Positions 8,766 to 18,274 of a stretch of 64,000 bases of DNA are shown here, in pieces. Below the pieces are notes generated by a model that made no database searches, was not told the DNA's origin, and saw only the letters and a program-made list of their open reading frames with translations. Each line of letters starts with the position of its first letter. Position 1 is the stretch's first letter. The position numbers and the translations under genes are program-made. Location of the stretch: assembly GCA_964491265.1 (NCBI GenBank), contig CAZBFP010000005.1, positions 91,280 through 155,279 of the forward strand, read 5' to 3'. Source of the DNA: JBBAGC01 sp964491265. GTDB lineage: Bacteria; Spirochaetota; UBA4802; UBA5550.

Positions 8766-10136
8766 ATGAAATATCTCAAAATCACAGCTGATAACTATAA
8801 TGAAGCAATGAAAAAGCTTAGAATGGAGCATGGTGATGAAGCGATCCCTATCAGTCATAAATATGTAAAGCAGGGAGGCTTTCTTAAATCTAAATTTTTT
8901 GCCAAAGAGGTTGTGGAACTGACCGCGGCAGTTAAAGAAAAAAAAGGGTTAGCCGGTTTAGCACAGGCTAAAAAGAGCAGCATAGATTTTACAGTAGATG
9001 ACAGCAGAGAAACCTCAAGGCTGGGTAAGGTTCAGGAGATACTTGACCGGGCCTCCGGAGTGAAGGACGATTTTAATATGGACTCTATAAACAAATCAAT
9101 TGATTCACTGAACAGCAGTCTCAGCAGTTTTAAAAAACCTGAACCGGTCTCTGCATCATCTAAAACTGAAGTAATTGAAAAAACTTCATCACCCTTAACC
9201 CGGACTTCTTTGAGCAGCTCTTCAGGGGGTGAGTCGGATCTTGTTAAAAATATTGAGCGTGAAGTAAATGATATTAAAAATGCTCTCAACAGGCTCCTGG
9301 ATGCACAGAAACAGACAGGCCATAATTCTGCTCAACCATGTGCAGATGATACTGTGATGAATCCCTATCGTGAAAAACTTAAGGATAACGATTTTGATCC
9401 TGAAGAGTGTGAAATAATGATTAGAGAGGTGCGTAACAGTGTGAGCAGGGAGGATCTTAAGGATAAATATAAAATTGAAAAGAGTTTCAAGGATCTTCTG
9501 AAAAATAAAATATTAACATCGGGCCCTATAAAAAAAGGGAACAGGAAGAAAATTGTAATGTTTGTGGGGCCTACAGGTGTGGGTAAAACTACAACTATAG
9601 CAAAACTTGGCGCTATACACTCCCTGAGAGAGGGGAATAAAGTTTCATTTATTACAATCGATAATTACAGAATAGCGGCAACTGAACAGCTGAAAAAATA
9701 TGCGGAAATTATGAAAATCCCTGTTCATGTTATAAGTGATCAGAAAAATTTCAGGGAAATTATTTCCAGGGAGAAATCTGACATAATTCTGGTTGATACT
9801 TCAGGGAGAAGCCATAACAATGAGCTGAAAATCGCTGAGATTAAAAGTTTTGCAGAGACTGTTGAATACGATTTTGAAAAGATACTCTGCGTAAGTGCTA
9901 ATACCAAAAAGAATGATTTAAATGAGATTTTTAAAGCTTTTGGTGTTATGCAGTTCGATAGTGTTATAATTACCAAAGTTGATGAAACTTCTTTTATCGG
10001 GAATGTAATAAATATTGCCGATAAGTATAATAAGCCCATTTCGTATTTTACAGACGGGCAGGAAGTGCCGAACGACATTCATGTGGCTGATCCTGAAGGG
10101 ATAGCAGAAATGATGATAGGCACTTCAGCTGATTAA
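8766..10136 (+). CDS. flhF: FlhF SRP-type GTPase
   Basis: SRP-like GTPase that sets flagellar position. A basic N-terminal domain (MKYLKITADNYNEAMKKLRM) is followed by a low-complexity Ser/Lys linker (~60-200), then the NG domain: G1 GPTGVGKT at ~268-275, a G3 reading DTSGRS (serine where DTAGRS is common), and G4 TKVDET. The ATG at 8766 lies seven bases after CAGGAG and is preferred over a TTG two codons upstream. The partner flhG follows 17 bases downstream. Confidence 0.94.
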   Translation: MKYLKITADNYNEAMKKLRMEHGDEAIPISHKYVKQGGFLKSKFFAKEVVELTAAVKEKKGLAGLAQAKKSSIDFTVDDSRETSRLGKVQEILDRASGVKDDFNMDSINKSIDSLNSSLSSFKKPEPVSASSKTEVIEKTSSPLTRTSLSSSSGGESDLVKNIEREVNDIKNALNRLLDAQKQTGHNSAQPCADDTVMNPYREKLKDNDFDPEECEIMIREVRNSVSREDLKDKYKIEKSFKDLLKNKILTSGPIKKGNRKKIVMFVGPTGVGKTTTIAKLGAIHSLREGNKVSFITIDNYRIAATEQLKKYAEIMKIPVHVISDQKNFREIISREKSDIILVDTSGRSHNNELKIAEIKSFAETVEYDFEKILCVSANTKKNDLNEIFKAFGVMQFDSVIITKVDETSFIGNVINIADKYNKPISYFTDGQEVPNDIHVADPEGIAEMMIGTSAD

Positions 10137-10153
10137 TTATCAGGAGGTCCTCA

Positions 10154-11026
10154 GTGGATCAGGCAGCTAATCTTCGAAGACTGGTTCTGCAGCAGAATAC
10201 TAATGATTCTTCCAGAACCAGAATTATTGTAATAACAAGCGGGAAAGGGGGCGTGGGCAAAACAAGCCTCTCTGTAAGTCTATCAATAGCACTTGCCCAG
10301 GACGGAAAATCTGTGACTATGATTGATGCAGACCTTGGGCTTGCTAATATAAATGTAATTCTTGGAATTATTCCAAAATATAACCTTTATCATGTAATAA
10401 AAGGGAAAAAGAAACTGAGAGATATTATTATTGAAGTACCGGAAGGTATAAAGATAATTGCCGGCGCATCAGGTTTTCATCAGCTTGCAAATCTTGAACC
10501 TAAACAGAGAGAGGACTTTATCAGCTCTATATCTGAACTGGCCAATGATGATTACCTGATAATTGATACTGGAGCAGGAATTTCCCAGAATGTTATGAGT
10601 TTTATACTCGCTTCTGACGAAATTATTGTGGTTACAACCCCTGAGCCGACTGCTATAACAGATGCATACGGCATTATTAAAACTATCGCTTCTCACAGCA
10701 GTGAAAAGCAGATAAGGCTTATTGTTAACAGGGCACAGTCAGTAACGGAGGGGAAGAGGGTGGCACAGCGGGTAATAAATATAGCGGGGCAGTTTCTTAA
10801 TATAAAGGTGGAGAATCTGGGATTTGTTTATGAAGATCCATATGTTCCAAAATCGGTGAGGAATCAAAAGCCTTTTATTGTGGGATATCCTAAATGCAGG
10901 GCTTCAGGCTGCGTTAAAGTAATAGCTGACAGAATCAACAATAAAGAGATAGATAACGATAAAAACGGCGGAGTATCATCTTTCGTAAGAAATCTTATTG
11001 GACATTTTAATGCGGATAATACATGA
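10154..11026 (+). CDS. flhG: FlhG/FleN MinD-like ATPase
   Basis: MinD-type ATPase controlling flagellar number and stimulating FlhF. The N-terminus carries DQAANLR, exactly the DQAxxLR FlhF-activating motif. The deviant Walker A GKGGVGKT starts at residue 30, and the switch region MIDADLGLANINVILG follows. The C-terminus has no long amphipathic helix that I can recognise. GTG start with AGGAGG seven bases upstream. Confidence 0.93.
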   Translation: MDQAANLRRLVLQQNTNDSSRTRIIVITSGKGGVGKTSLSVSLSIALAQDGKSVTMIDADLGLANINVILGIIPKYNLYHVIKGKKKLRDIIIEVPEGIKIIAGASGFHQLANLEPKQREDFISSISELANDDYLIIDTGAGISQNVMSFILASDEIIVVTTPEPTAITDAYGIIKTIASHSSEKQIRLIVNRAQSVTEGKRVAQRVINIAGQFLNIKVENLGFVYEDPYVPKSVRNQKPFIVGYPKCRASGCVKVIADRINNKEIDNDKNGGVSSFVRNLIGHFNADNT

Positions 11027-11100
11027 AAGAAAAAAGCTTGATTTGTTTTATTTTTACCTGTTGTTTATAGATTAAAAAATGGGGGTTCCGGTAAAAGAAG

Positions 11101-11619
11101 ATGGTTAAGCTCGAAGGGGTTGGTGTAGAAACAAAAACCGTGATTATTTTCGGGTTTGCCGGGTTTTTTCTCTCTTTTATAACCGGGTTTGCCGCAGGGA
11201 TAGATTTTTCTGTAGTGATAACCAGATCTTTGATTACCGCTGTTGTTTTTTGCGGCATAGGTTTCGGGGTAATTATGGTTATTAAAAATTATGTCCCTGA
11301 ATTGTATGAAATTCTCTCCGGGGGTTCCGGTTCAGCAGAATTTGAGGATGTTTCGGATGTTGTTAACGGCAGTACAGAATTTTCAGATATGGAAGGTTCC
11401 GGATCAGTTCCGGAAACAGATGACTCAGGTTTTACCGGTTTTGATGAAAGCTCTTACGAAAAATTAAGCTCAGTAGCTGATCATGGTTTGAACAGCGAGC
11501 TTAATGTCTCAGAGGGTAAGATGGGTAAACATATAATAATGTCCGATCAGTTTAATGGATATGAACCTAAAATTATTGCTGATGCGGTAAGAACCATGAT
11601 GAGTAAAGATAAAGAATAA
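11101..11619 (+). CDS. Membrane protein of the motility operon, function unknown
   Basis: A 172-residue protein with two N-terminal membrane helices (VIIFGFAGFFLSFITGF; SLITAVVFCGIGFGVIMV), a Gly/Ser/Asp-rich acidic linker and a C-terminal segment EPKIIADAVRTMMSKDKE. Spirochaetal motility operons commonly carry an unnamed gene in this place between flhG and sigma28. The short C-terminal helix resembles sites that bind a partner, but that is a guess. 12-18 bases separate it from the sigma factor gene. Confidence 0.75.
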   Translation: MVKLEGVGVETKTVIIFGFAGFFLSFITGFAAGIDFSVVITRSLITAVVFCGIGFGVIMVIKNYVPELYEILSGGSGSAEFEDVSDVVNGSTEFSDMEGSGSVPETDDSGFTGFDESSYEKLSSVADHGLNSELNVSEGKMGKHIIMSDQFNGYEPKIIADAVRTMMSKDKE

Positions 11620-11637
11620 TTTTCCGGGAATGTGTTT

Positions 11638-12438
11638 ATGGATAATAAAAAATTTAAAGAGTATGAGTCTATCGAAGAAGAAAAGCTCTGGGATAAGTTC
11701 AATAAAGAGAATGACCAGGGTATACGTGACTATTTTGTCATAAAATACGCTCCGCTTGTTAAATATGTTGCCGGAAAAGTATCTATGGGTATGCCCCAGA
11801 ATATTGAATTTGAAGACCTGGTATCATACGGGATTTTCGGGCTTCTTGATGCCATAGGCAAATTTGATCCTAATAGAGGGATAAAGTTTAAAACCTATGC
11901 AATGACACGGATCAGAGGTGCAATTTTTGATGAATTGCGGTCGATTGACTGGATCCCCAGGTCAATAAGACAGAAGGCAAAACAGATAGAGCAGGTAATA
12001 TCTGAACTGGAAAACAAGCTGGGGCGGACAGTTGAGGATGAGGAGATCGCAAAGGAGCTCGGGGTTTCAGGTGAAGAGTTTCAGTCGCTCCTTAATAAAC
12101 TTAGCGGAACTTCAATGCTTTCCCTTAATGATATATGGTATCTTGGTGATGAAAGCGACGAGATGTCTATTCTTGAAACATTAGAAGCACCGGAAAGTAT
12201 GAATCCCGATGTTTTAATAGAAAAAGAGGAGATTAAGGACTACATTATTGATGCAATAAAAAAGCTTCCTGATAAGGAGAAGAAAGTTATTGTATTATAT
12301 TATTATGAAGATCTTACCCTCAAAGAGATCGGAGAGGTTCTGGAAGTTACAGAAAGCAGGGTATCCCAGCTTCACACAAAGGCTATAATGAGGCTCAGGG
12401 GACGTCTTGGAAGGATTAAATCCAATATCGTTGGTTAA
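11638..12438 (+). CDS. fliA: FliA/WhiG sigma-28 factor
   Basis: Sigma factor for late flagellar and chemotaxis genes. Region 2 shows VKYVAGKVSMGMPQNIEFEDL and GIKFKTYAMTRIRGAIFDELR; a region 3 and a region 4 helix-turn-helix (LTLKEIGEVLEVTESRVSQLHTKA) follow. About 267 residues, without a sigma70 region 1. The ATG at 11638 is preferred to the GTG at 11632 because GGGAA lies at proper spacing. Its expected antagonist FlgM is encoded at 24.4 kb. Confidence 0.95.
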   Translation: MDNKKFKEYESIEEEKLWDKFNKENDQGIRDYFVIKYAPLVKYVAGKVSMGMPQNIEFEDLVSYGIFGLLDAIGKFDPNRGIKFKTYAMTRIRGAIFDELRSIDWIPRSIRQKAKQIEQVISELENKLGRTVEDEEIAKELGVSGEEFQSLLNKLSGTSMLSLNDIWYLGDESDEMSILETLEAPESMNPDVLIEKEEIKDYIIDAIKKLPDKEKKVIVLYYYEDLTLKEIGEVLEVTESRVSQLHTKAIMRLRGRLGRIKSNIVG

Positions 12439-12439
12439 T

Positions 12440-14419
12440 ATGACTACTTTAAAAGATCTTTTTGCGGAACTGGAACAGGGGAGCTCAGACTCCGATGATA
12501 ATTCTGTTGAAGTTTATGCTGATTCTGTAAAACAGGCCCTTGATCTGGCCGCTGCAGAACTTAATATAGATGTGTCCTCTCTGGATTATGAAATAGTTGA
12601 AAAAGGCACCAGCGGTTTTTTCGGAATCGGCAGGCAGCCCTATAGGGTCATAGTTACACCGCTCAAACTCTCCAGTGATTCAATGAACCTTGATGAATTT
12701 GAAATGAAGCTGGGAGGCATTGCCTCTCCAGGTGTCTATTTAGATGAAGGCCGCGATGTGGACGGCTCATTTAAGATTCGTGTCACTAAATCGGGGGTAT
12801 GGCTTACTGTTAATCCTTCCAAAGGGGCCGGATCCAGGGTTCAGGCTTCTGTTGTTGAAATGAGATGCCGTGAAATGAGGATGACTCAGTTTGATATGAA
12901 GGCGATTGAAAAGGGTGTTAAAAAAGCCGATGGTGAAAAGATTAAAATAGGGGATTGGGTGCCGAACATGAATTACGACGGCACCATGAGGGTTGAAGTT
13001 ACAGAAGATGAGATGAAGGCTTTTGTCCATTTTAGTACTCCCAAGTATTGCGGGAGACATATGGATTATGAGGATGTTCTTGAAGGCCTTAGAAATTCAG
13101 GTGTTGTAGTAGGTATTAAAGAGGAAGAGATTAAAGCTTATCTCGAAGAAATGGATTATAAAAAACCGCTTCTTGGAGCATTGGGGCAATACCCGAGAAA
13201 TGGTAATGATGCATATATAGATTATAAAGTGCGGATTGATAAATCGGAAATTCACTTTGAAGAGGATGATTCGGGTAAAGTAGATTTTAAAAATCTTGAG
13301 CTTCTTGAGAATGTTGTTGCAGGGCAGCTCCTTGCGGTAAAGGTGCCGGCAGAAGAGGGTATTCCAGGAAGAACCATTACAAACAGGGTCCTCCCTGCCA
13401 AGTCGGGCAGAGATGTGGCAATTAAACATGGTAAAGGTACAATCCTTTCAGAGGACGGGATTGAACTTACAGCTGAAATAAACGGGCAGGTGGTATACAA
13501 GCTCGGGCGGCTTACAGTTGAACCTGTATTTATTGTAAACGGGGATGTTTCACTTGAAACCGGTAATATAGTATTTTTAGGGTCTGTAATTATTCAGGGG
13601 AGCGTGCAGGATAATTTTGAAGTTAAGGCTGCAGGAAATGTAGAGGTAAAGGGAACCGTACAGAAGGCATTTATCGAAGCAGAAGGGGATATAATAATAC
13701 ATCAGGGTATTTCCGGGAAAGATGAAGCCAGAGTGGAGTCAACAGGCGGGTCTGTCTTTGCAAAATTCTGCCAGAATTGTAATGTAGTTGCTGAAAAGAA
13801 TGTAGTCATTCCTGAAGGTATTCTCCATTCCCATGTTGATGCAGGTGAAAAATTATACTCCATAGGTAGACGGGCAAGGATTGCCGGCGGAGTTATCAGG
13901 GCAGGTGATGAGGTTAATACCAGATTTCTCGGTGCAGAGGGTTCAACACGTACAGTAATAAGGGTAGGGGTAAATCCCAAGATTCTGCAGCAGATGGATG
14001 AGCTTACTAAAATTAAAGAAGAGGTTGAATCTGAGCTTACAACCATAAGGCTCGATATTAAAACTCTTACTACTCAAAAGCGGAATGCAGGTAAGCTCCC
14101 CCCTGAAAGGGAAAAGATGCTGTCAGATATTACAGCCAGGGAGGAAAAACTTACAGAGAGGTTTAATGAGGTTAATACAGAGCTTGAAGAGCTGAATTCA
14201 TACATGGATATGCTTGAGCATAAAGGGAAAATATGTGCGGAAAAGGTGGCATATCCCGGTGTTGAAATATATATTAAAGATAAGGATTTTAAAATAAGGG
14301 ATAATTACAATCACGTCAAGTTTACGCTTGAAGGTGATGACATTCATATATCAGATTATGAGCCTCCTCAGTTTGTTGAAGGGAGTCAGCGCATTTCAAC
14401 TCTGGTGAGGAGAAGATAG
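12440..14419 (+). CDS. fapA: FapA (DUF342) protein with N-terminal Jag-type domain
   Basis: The first ~75 residues hold a Jag_N-like unit (VKQALDLAAAELNIDVSSLDYEI, then GTSGFFGIGRQPYRVIV). The middle (~250-500) is the FapA/DUF342 beta-helix, with repeated glycine turns such as NIVFLGSVIIQGSVQ and AAGNVEVKGTVQKAFIEA. A coiled coil (~520-600) and a short beta C-terminus follow. FapA proteins are polymerising flagellar or cell-pole scaffolds in other bacteria. The ATG at 12440 lies two bases after the sigma28 stop; a TTG 33 bases upstream also fits but overlaps that gene. Confidence 0.82.
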   Translation: MTTLKDLFAELEQGSSDSDDNSVEVYADSVKQALDLAAAELNIDVSSLDYEIVEKGTSGFFGIGRQPYRVIVTPLKLSSDSMNLDEFEMKLGGIASPGVYLDEGRDVDGSFKIRVTKSGVWLTVNPSKGAGSRVQASVVEMRCREMRMTQFDMKAIEKGVKKADGEKIKIGDWVPNMNYDGTMRVEVTEDEMKAFVHFSTPKYCGRHMDYEDVLEGLRNSGVVVGIKEEEIKAYLEEMDYKKPLLGALGQYPRNGNDAYIDYKVRIDKSEIHFEEDDSGKVDFKNLELLENVVAGQLLAVKVPAEEGIPGRTITNRVLPAKSGRDVAIKHGKGTILSEDGIELTAEINGQVVYKLGRLTVEPVFIVNGDVSLETGNIVFLGSVIIQGSVQDNFEVKAAGNVEVKGTVQKAFIEAEGDIIIHQGISGKDEARVESTGGSVFAKFCQNCNVVAEKNVVIPEGILHSHVDAGEKLYSIGRRARIAGGVIRAGDEVNTRFLGAEGSTRTVIRVGVNPKILQQMDELTKIKEEVESELTTIRLDIKTLTTQKRNAGKLPPEREKMLSDITAREEKLTERFNEVNTELEELNSYMDMLEHKGKICAEKVAYPGVEIYIKDKDFKIRDNYNHVKFTLEGDDIHISDYEPPQFVEGSQRISTLVRRR

Positions 14420-14432
14420 AGGGGTATCCCCG

Positions 14433-14747
14433 ATGACAATAAAACCGATAGACATTCAGACAAATATGGCGCAAATGCTGGAGGTCGGGAAAGGTGAGCA
14501 GGCAAAACTTGGAGCCCTGGCGGAGCAGCAGCATGTACTGGGGAAAGAGGCAAAAGACAAGTCAAATCTTGCAGATGCCAGACTGGAAGAACTAGAAGAG
14601 GGCGAAAAAACCGCAATAAGAGATGAAGATAAAAAAAAAGACCATCGCAGTGCTCACGGGGGGAAAGAGAATGGTGAAGAGGAGAGAACACCTTCAGAGA
14701 AGATGAAAGATGATAAAATGGGGCGAATAATTGATGTTTTTAAATAG
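14433..14747 (+). CDS. Small charged helical protein, unknown
   Basis: A 104-residue protein, almost all helical and highly charged (Glu/Lys/Asp), with no membrane segment. It begins MTIKPIDIQTNMAQMLEV and ends MGRIIDVFK. It sits 13 bases after fapA and is the last gene of the motility run, so it is probably cotranscribed. A similar small gene is common at this position in spirochaetes. No domain recognised. Confidence 0.65.
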   Translation: MTIKPIDIQTNMAQMLEVGKGEQAKLGALAEQQHVLGKEAKDKSNLADARLEELEEGEKTAIRDEDKKKDHRSAHGGKENGEEERTPSEKMKDDKMGRIIDVFK

Positions 14748-14821
14748 AATAAGCATCATTTTATAGTAATAATTGTAGATCTAATAATTGATGAGACATA
14801 ATAAAAGGGAATAATATGGAT

Positions 14822-14941
14822 TAGTAATTATTCCAAAAGATGTTTTTTAGTGTAATAATGATGTTTTCCATATTCCCGCCGCCCAGGGTGCGGGAATATT
14901 AGAGCATTTTATTTCAAATAAAAGTTAAGGAATTAACACTG
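14822..14941 (-). repeat. 121-bp palindromic element, copy A
   Basis: Inverted relative to copies C-F. Its ends are TAGTAATTATTCC and TTAAGGAATTAACACTG, and the centre is a GC-rich hairpin (ATTCCCGCCGCC facing GCGGGAATAT). It ends three bases before the ATG of the next gene, and the AAGGA of its terminal repeat is the only Shine-Dalgarno-like sequence there. Confidence 0.8.
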
Positions 14942-14944
14942 ATT

Positions 14945-15673
14945 ATGGACATTTTTTTTATGATTCTGTTTAATCTTTTTACCGGCTCGGTAATATACCT
15001 GATTCTAAGTCTCAAAATTGAGAGGACTTCCTCAACCTTTCAGGAGAAACGGCTTAAGCGTGAGATGAACGAAATTATGACTGAGTTTAATGCTGCAGCT
15101 GAAAGGAATATCACTATTCTTGAAAATAGAATTGCTGTAATAAAAAAGCTGGCTGGTGAAAAGGGGATAATTAAAAAACTTGATTATACTGTGAGTGATG
15201 ATATATTTAAAAACGATGGTTCTCCCGGACCGGGTGATTCTTCCATAAATGAAGAAAAGGCGAAGGTTGAGAATAAAGAGGAAGTTTCTGTCGAAAAAAA
15301 GAGCCCATCCCCGGGTTCCGGCGACAGCAGCTTTTTCATGAACCTGATTGATAAAATACCTTTTGCTAAAAAAGGTCTTGAAATCGCAGGGGGGCAGGTA
15401 TATAAATCGTTGCAGGAAGAATCATCAGATAATTTCAGTATTGAAAAAGAACTGGTTAGAGGCGGAGTTTTAGATCTGAAAATTGATGATGATATTATGC
15501 CTCACATAATGGCTGAGGAGGCGGAAAATATTGAAGAGCTTTTCCTGTATTCTGATGACAAGTATAGTCTCATCAATAGTCTTCATGTTAAAGGGCACAG
15601 CATTGAAGATCTTTCCAGGTATTCGGGGATTCCAGCTGGTGAAGTGAAACTGATAATCAGTCTTAACAGTTGA
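14945..15673 (+). CDS. Membrane-anchored coiled-coil protein (DUF6115/DUF2802-like)
   Basis: A 242-residue protein with one N-terminal membrane helix (IFFMILFNLFTGSVIYLILSL), a coiled coil (~25-75), an acidic linker and a C-terminal helix-turn-helix-like unit (SLINSLHVKGHSIEDLSRYSG then GEVKLIISL). That architecture matches small membrane proteins found near flagellar operons of spirochaetes and clostridia. Function unknown. Its 5' boundary is formed by repeat copy A. Confidence 0.65.
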   Translation: MDIFFMILFNLFTGSVIYLILSLKIERTSSTFQEKRLKREMNEIMTEFNAAAERNITILENRIAVIKKLAGEKGIIKKLDYTVSDDIFKNDGSPGPGDSSINEEKAKVENKEEVSVEKKSPSPGSGDSSFFMNLIDKIPFAKKGLEIAGGQVYKSLQEESSDNFSIEKELVRGGVLDLKIDDDIMPHIMAEEAENIEELFLYSDDKYSLINSLHVKGHSIEDLSRYSGIPAGEVKLIISLNS

Positions 15674-15741
15674 TTTCCATAGATTTACGGCTCATTCCGG
15701 TAAGAGTGTAATGTTATCTGTTTCTGCATCTACCGGATTCA

Positions 15742-15988
15742 GTCCCCTGTCTACCCCGGGAGTACTTCTTCGCTGTGCTTACTTCGACGAGCTCAGTACA
15801 GGCAGAGGGCGCCCTAAAGGGGGCACGTAATAAGGAAGACTTGAGTAGGTTGCGAAATCAAAGTATTGAAACATCCGTTTATATTGTTGAGTTTGTAAAA
15901 GATTTGCGAAACAATGTAACGGGAATAGTTATGAAATTAAAATTATCAGAGTGATATTAGATTAACTCGTGCTCTCTTCAGGGGGCAG
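15742..15988 (+). repeat. Family-2 intergenic repeat, copy 1
   Basis: Starts with a C-rich tract (CCCCTGTCTACCCCGGGAG), then a hairpin-rich part (GGGCGCCCTAAAGGGGGCACG), then ~150 bases closely matching the copy at 30953-31190. It fills the 335-base gap between 15673 and cheR. No gene is visible in that gap except a short conserved frame discussed as a finding. Confidence 0.75.
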
Positions 15989-16008
15989 ATGGAAAGGGTA
16001 AGCTGAAT

Positions 16009-16860
16009 ATGGAACTAAACATTAAACGTTTAACTGAAGATGAATTTAAAAAATTTGCATTACTTATTTATGAAGAAAGTGGAATTTATATGAAGGACAG
16101 TAAAATTACTTTACTCTCCAACAGGCTCAGGAAAAGATTGAATGCCCTTTCAATGTCGGAGTTTATTGATTATTATAATTATCTGCACAAGCTTACTGGT
16201 GAAGCAAAAAAAAAGGAATATGAGGAACTCCTCGATGTTGTATCAACTAATGAAACATATTTTTTCAGAAATGAAAGACAATTCGAAGCACTTTCAGATT
16301 TCTGCCTCCCTGAAATAGCAAAAACAAAGAAGAATAAAAAGCTGAGAATATGGAGTGCAGCCTGCTCCACTGGTGAGGAACCTTATACTATTGCAGTATG
16401 TGTAATGGAGAATATGAAGCATCTTGCAGGATGGAATATCGAAATTATTGCAACTGATATTGCACCGTCAGTACTTGAGTTTGCTAAAGACGGTTTTTAT
16501 TCAGGGAGAAGAATTGAAAAGGTCCCTCCTGAGCTGCTGAAAAAATATTTCACAATTGAAGATAAGGAAAAGGGTGTTTACAGGGTTAATGATGATCTTA
16601 AGAAAATGGTAAACTTTTATTACCTCAATTTTTTTAAAAATCCTTTCCCTAAGGATATTGATATTATATTCTGCAGAAATGTAATGATATATTTTGATAA
16701 AATTCACCAGAAAAAACTGGTATCCGGATTCTACGATTCTATAGTTGATGACGGCTATCTCTTTATCGGTCATTCCGAAACACTTCATTCTATTTCCGAG
16801 GATTTTCTCTATAAAAAAATTCTGGAATCCCCTATATATATTCCCAGGCCCAGGAGCTGA
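16009..16860 (+). CDS. cheR: CheR chemoreceptor methyltransferase
   Basis: Methylates chemoreceptor glutamates with S-adenosylmethionine, for adaptation. An N-terminal helical CheR domain (SNRLRKRLNALSMSEFIDYY) precedes the Rossmann domain with VSTNETYFFRNERQFE, the AdoMet loop AACSTGEEPYT and the late motif DIIFCRNVMIYFD. 283 residues. Upstream GGAAAGG serves as ribosome site. cheD follows two bases later, so receptor methylation and deamidation are coupled. Confidence 0.96.
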   Translation: MELNIKRLTEDEFKKFALLIYEESGIYMKDSKITLLSNRLRKRLNALSMSEFIDYYNYLHKLTGEAKKKEYEELLDVVSTNETYFFRNERQFEALSDFCLPEIAKTKKNKKLRIWSAACSTGEEPYTIAVCVMENMKHLAGWNIEIIATDIAPSVLEFAKDGFYSGRRIEKVPPELLKKYFTIEDKEKGVYRVNDDLKKMVNFYYLNFFKNPFPKDIDIIFCRNVMIYFDKIHQKKLVSGFYDSIVDDGYLFIGHSETLHSISEDFLYKKILESPIYIPRPRS

Positions 16861-16862
16861 AA

Positions 16863-17342
16863 ATGTCTTTTGAACTAATTAATGTGGGGATAGCAGATAT
16901 GAAAATATCCGTGTCCCCCAATATTCTTCGCACAATACTTGGTTCATGTGTTGGTATATGCATCTACGATAAGAGTAAAAAAATAGGGGGCATGTCTCAT
17001 ATTATGCTCCCATCATCAAAGAAGCCTACAGGGAATATGAAAAAATATTCAGAATCAGCGATCCCTTTGATGATAGACGAGTTGATAGAAGCTGGTGCAT
17101 CAAAGCACAATATGATTGCAAAAATTGCCGGCGGAGCAACCATGTTTAAACATCTTGAAACCAGCATGATGGGTGAAATAGGGGTAAATAATATTAAAAG
17201 CGTAAAAGAAATTCTTTCGAAAAATAATATCGAAATAATTGCTGAAGATGTTGGTGCAGATTACGGCAGGACTATTGATTTTTATCTGGAAACCGGTGAG
17301 CTGAGAATTAAAACAATTGGTAAGGAAATAATAATATTATAG
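16863..17342 (+). CDS. cheD: CheD chemoreceptor glutamine deamidase
   Basis: CheD deamidates receptor glutamines. The catalytic pair is visible as C29 in LGSCVGICIYD and H46 in GGMSHIMLP, and the GGA(T)MF element (IAGGATMF) follows. 159 residues, family-typical. It lies between cheR and yicC in one run. Confidence 0.95.
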   Translation: MSFELINVGIADMKISVSPNILRTILGSCVGICIYDKSKKIGGMSHIMLPSSKKPTGNMKKYSESAIPLMIDELIEAGASKHNMIAKIAGGATMFKHLETSMMGEIGVNNIKSVKEILSKNNIEIIAEDVGADYGRTIDFYLETGELRIKTIGKEIIIL

Positions 17343-17351
17343 GAATATTTT

Positions 17352-18218
17352 ATGGAAAGTATGACAGGCTATGCATTTATCGAAGCAAGTACAGATCAGT
17401 TCTCTTATTCAGTGGAGATTAAATCATTAAATTCAAAATATCTTGAGGTTTATGTAAATCTGCCGAAAATTCTCCGGAATTATGAGAATGAATATATAAC
17501 TATATTAAAAAAGAATTTTAACCGTGGTAAAATTGAGCTTAATATTGATATTTTCGACTGGAGTAATGTAAAGCCTGTTGCCCTTAATAAAGAGCTGATT
17601 ACAAAATATTATAATGAGCTGAAAGACCTGCATAAAAAACTTAAAATTCAGGATCCACTGAGGTTTGAATCGATATTATCCCTTGAAGGTATTACACAGA
17701 GGGAGCGCTCAAATTTATCTGCAAAATCGTCCAAAGATATTCTGAAAAATATAGGGGTTGTGATTAAAAAAACCGGGGATATGAGAAAAAAAGAAGGGGC
17801 TGTAACAAAAAAGGATATTCTCCAGTCTCTGGAACAGATTACAAAGGATACTTCTGTAATAAAATCATTATCCGGTAATATCATTAAAGATAAGAAAGAT
17901 AGTCTTAAAAAAAAGCTCCTCACTATTACTGACGGGGCTATTGATAATACAAGAATATATTCGGAAATAGCAATATTAGCAGATAAACTTGATATCAATG
18001 AAGAGCTTGTCCGCCTTGGTGATCATCTGAAAAAATTTAAATCAACCATGAATGAAAAGGACCAGATGGGGAGAAAACTCGACTTTATCTCTCAGGAACT
18101 TTTCAGGGAGATTAATACTATTGCGTCAAAGTCCAATAGTTCGGAGATATCCCACCTGGTTGTTAATGTGAAAAACCATATTGATAGAGTAAGAGAACAG
18201 TGCAGAAATATTGTCTGA
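17352..18218 (+). CDS. yicC: YicC family endoribonuclease
   Basis: YicC-type proteins are RNA endonucleases linked to sRNA turnover. The protein begins ESMTGYAFIEA, contains IKSLNSKYLEV and NRGKIELNIDI, and ends with the DUF1732 signature INTIASKSNSSEISHLVV and VREQCRNI. 288 residues. yicC followed by a RemA-like gene, gmk and rpoZ is a common cluster, and it is seen here complete. Confidence 0.93.
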   Translation: MESMTGYAFIEASTDQFSYSVEIKSLNSKYLEVYVNLPKILRNYENEYITILKKNFNRGKIELNIDIFDWSNVKPVALNKELITKYYNELKDLHKKLKIQDPLRFESILSLEGITQRERSNLSAKSSKDILKNIGVVIKKTGDMRKKEGAVTKKDILQSLEQITKDTSVIKSLSGNIIKDKKDSLKKKLLTITDGAIDNTRIYSEIAILADKLDINEELVRLGDHLKKFKSTMNEKDQMGRKLDFISQELFREINTIASKSNSSEISHLVVNVKNHIDRVREQCRNIV

Positions 18219-18274
18219 AGACTATCGAAAATCAACTTGACAATATACATTAATGGAAGCTTATTGAAAATATT

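Noticed and set aside
12407..12440. TTG start for FapA at 12407
   Set aside because: It would overlap the sigma28 gene by 32 bases and adds 11 residues with no family match; ATG at 12440 directly follows the stop.
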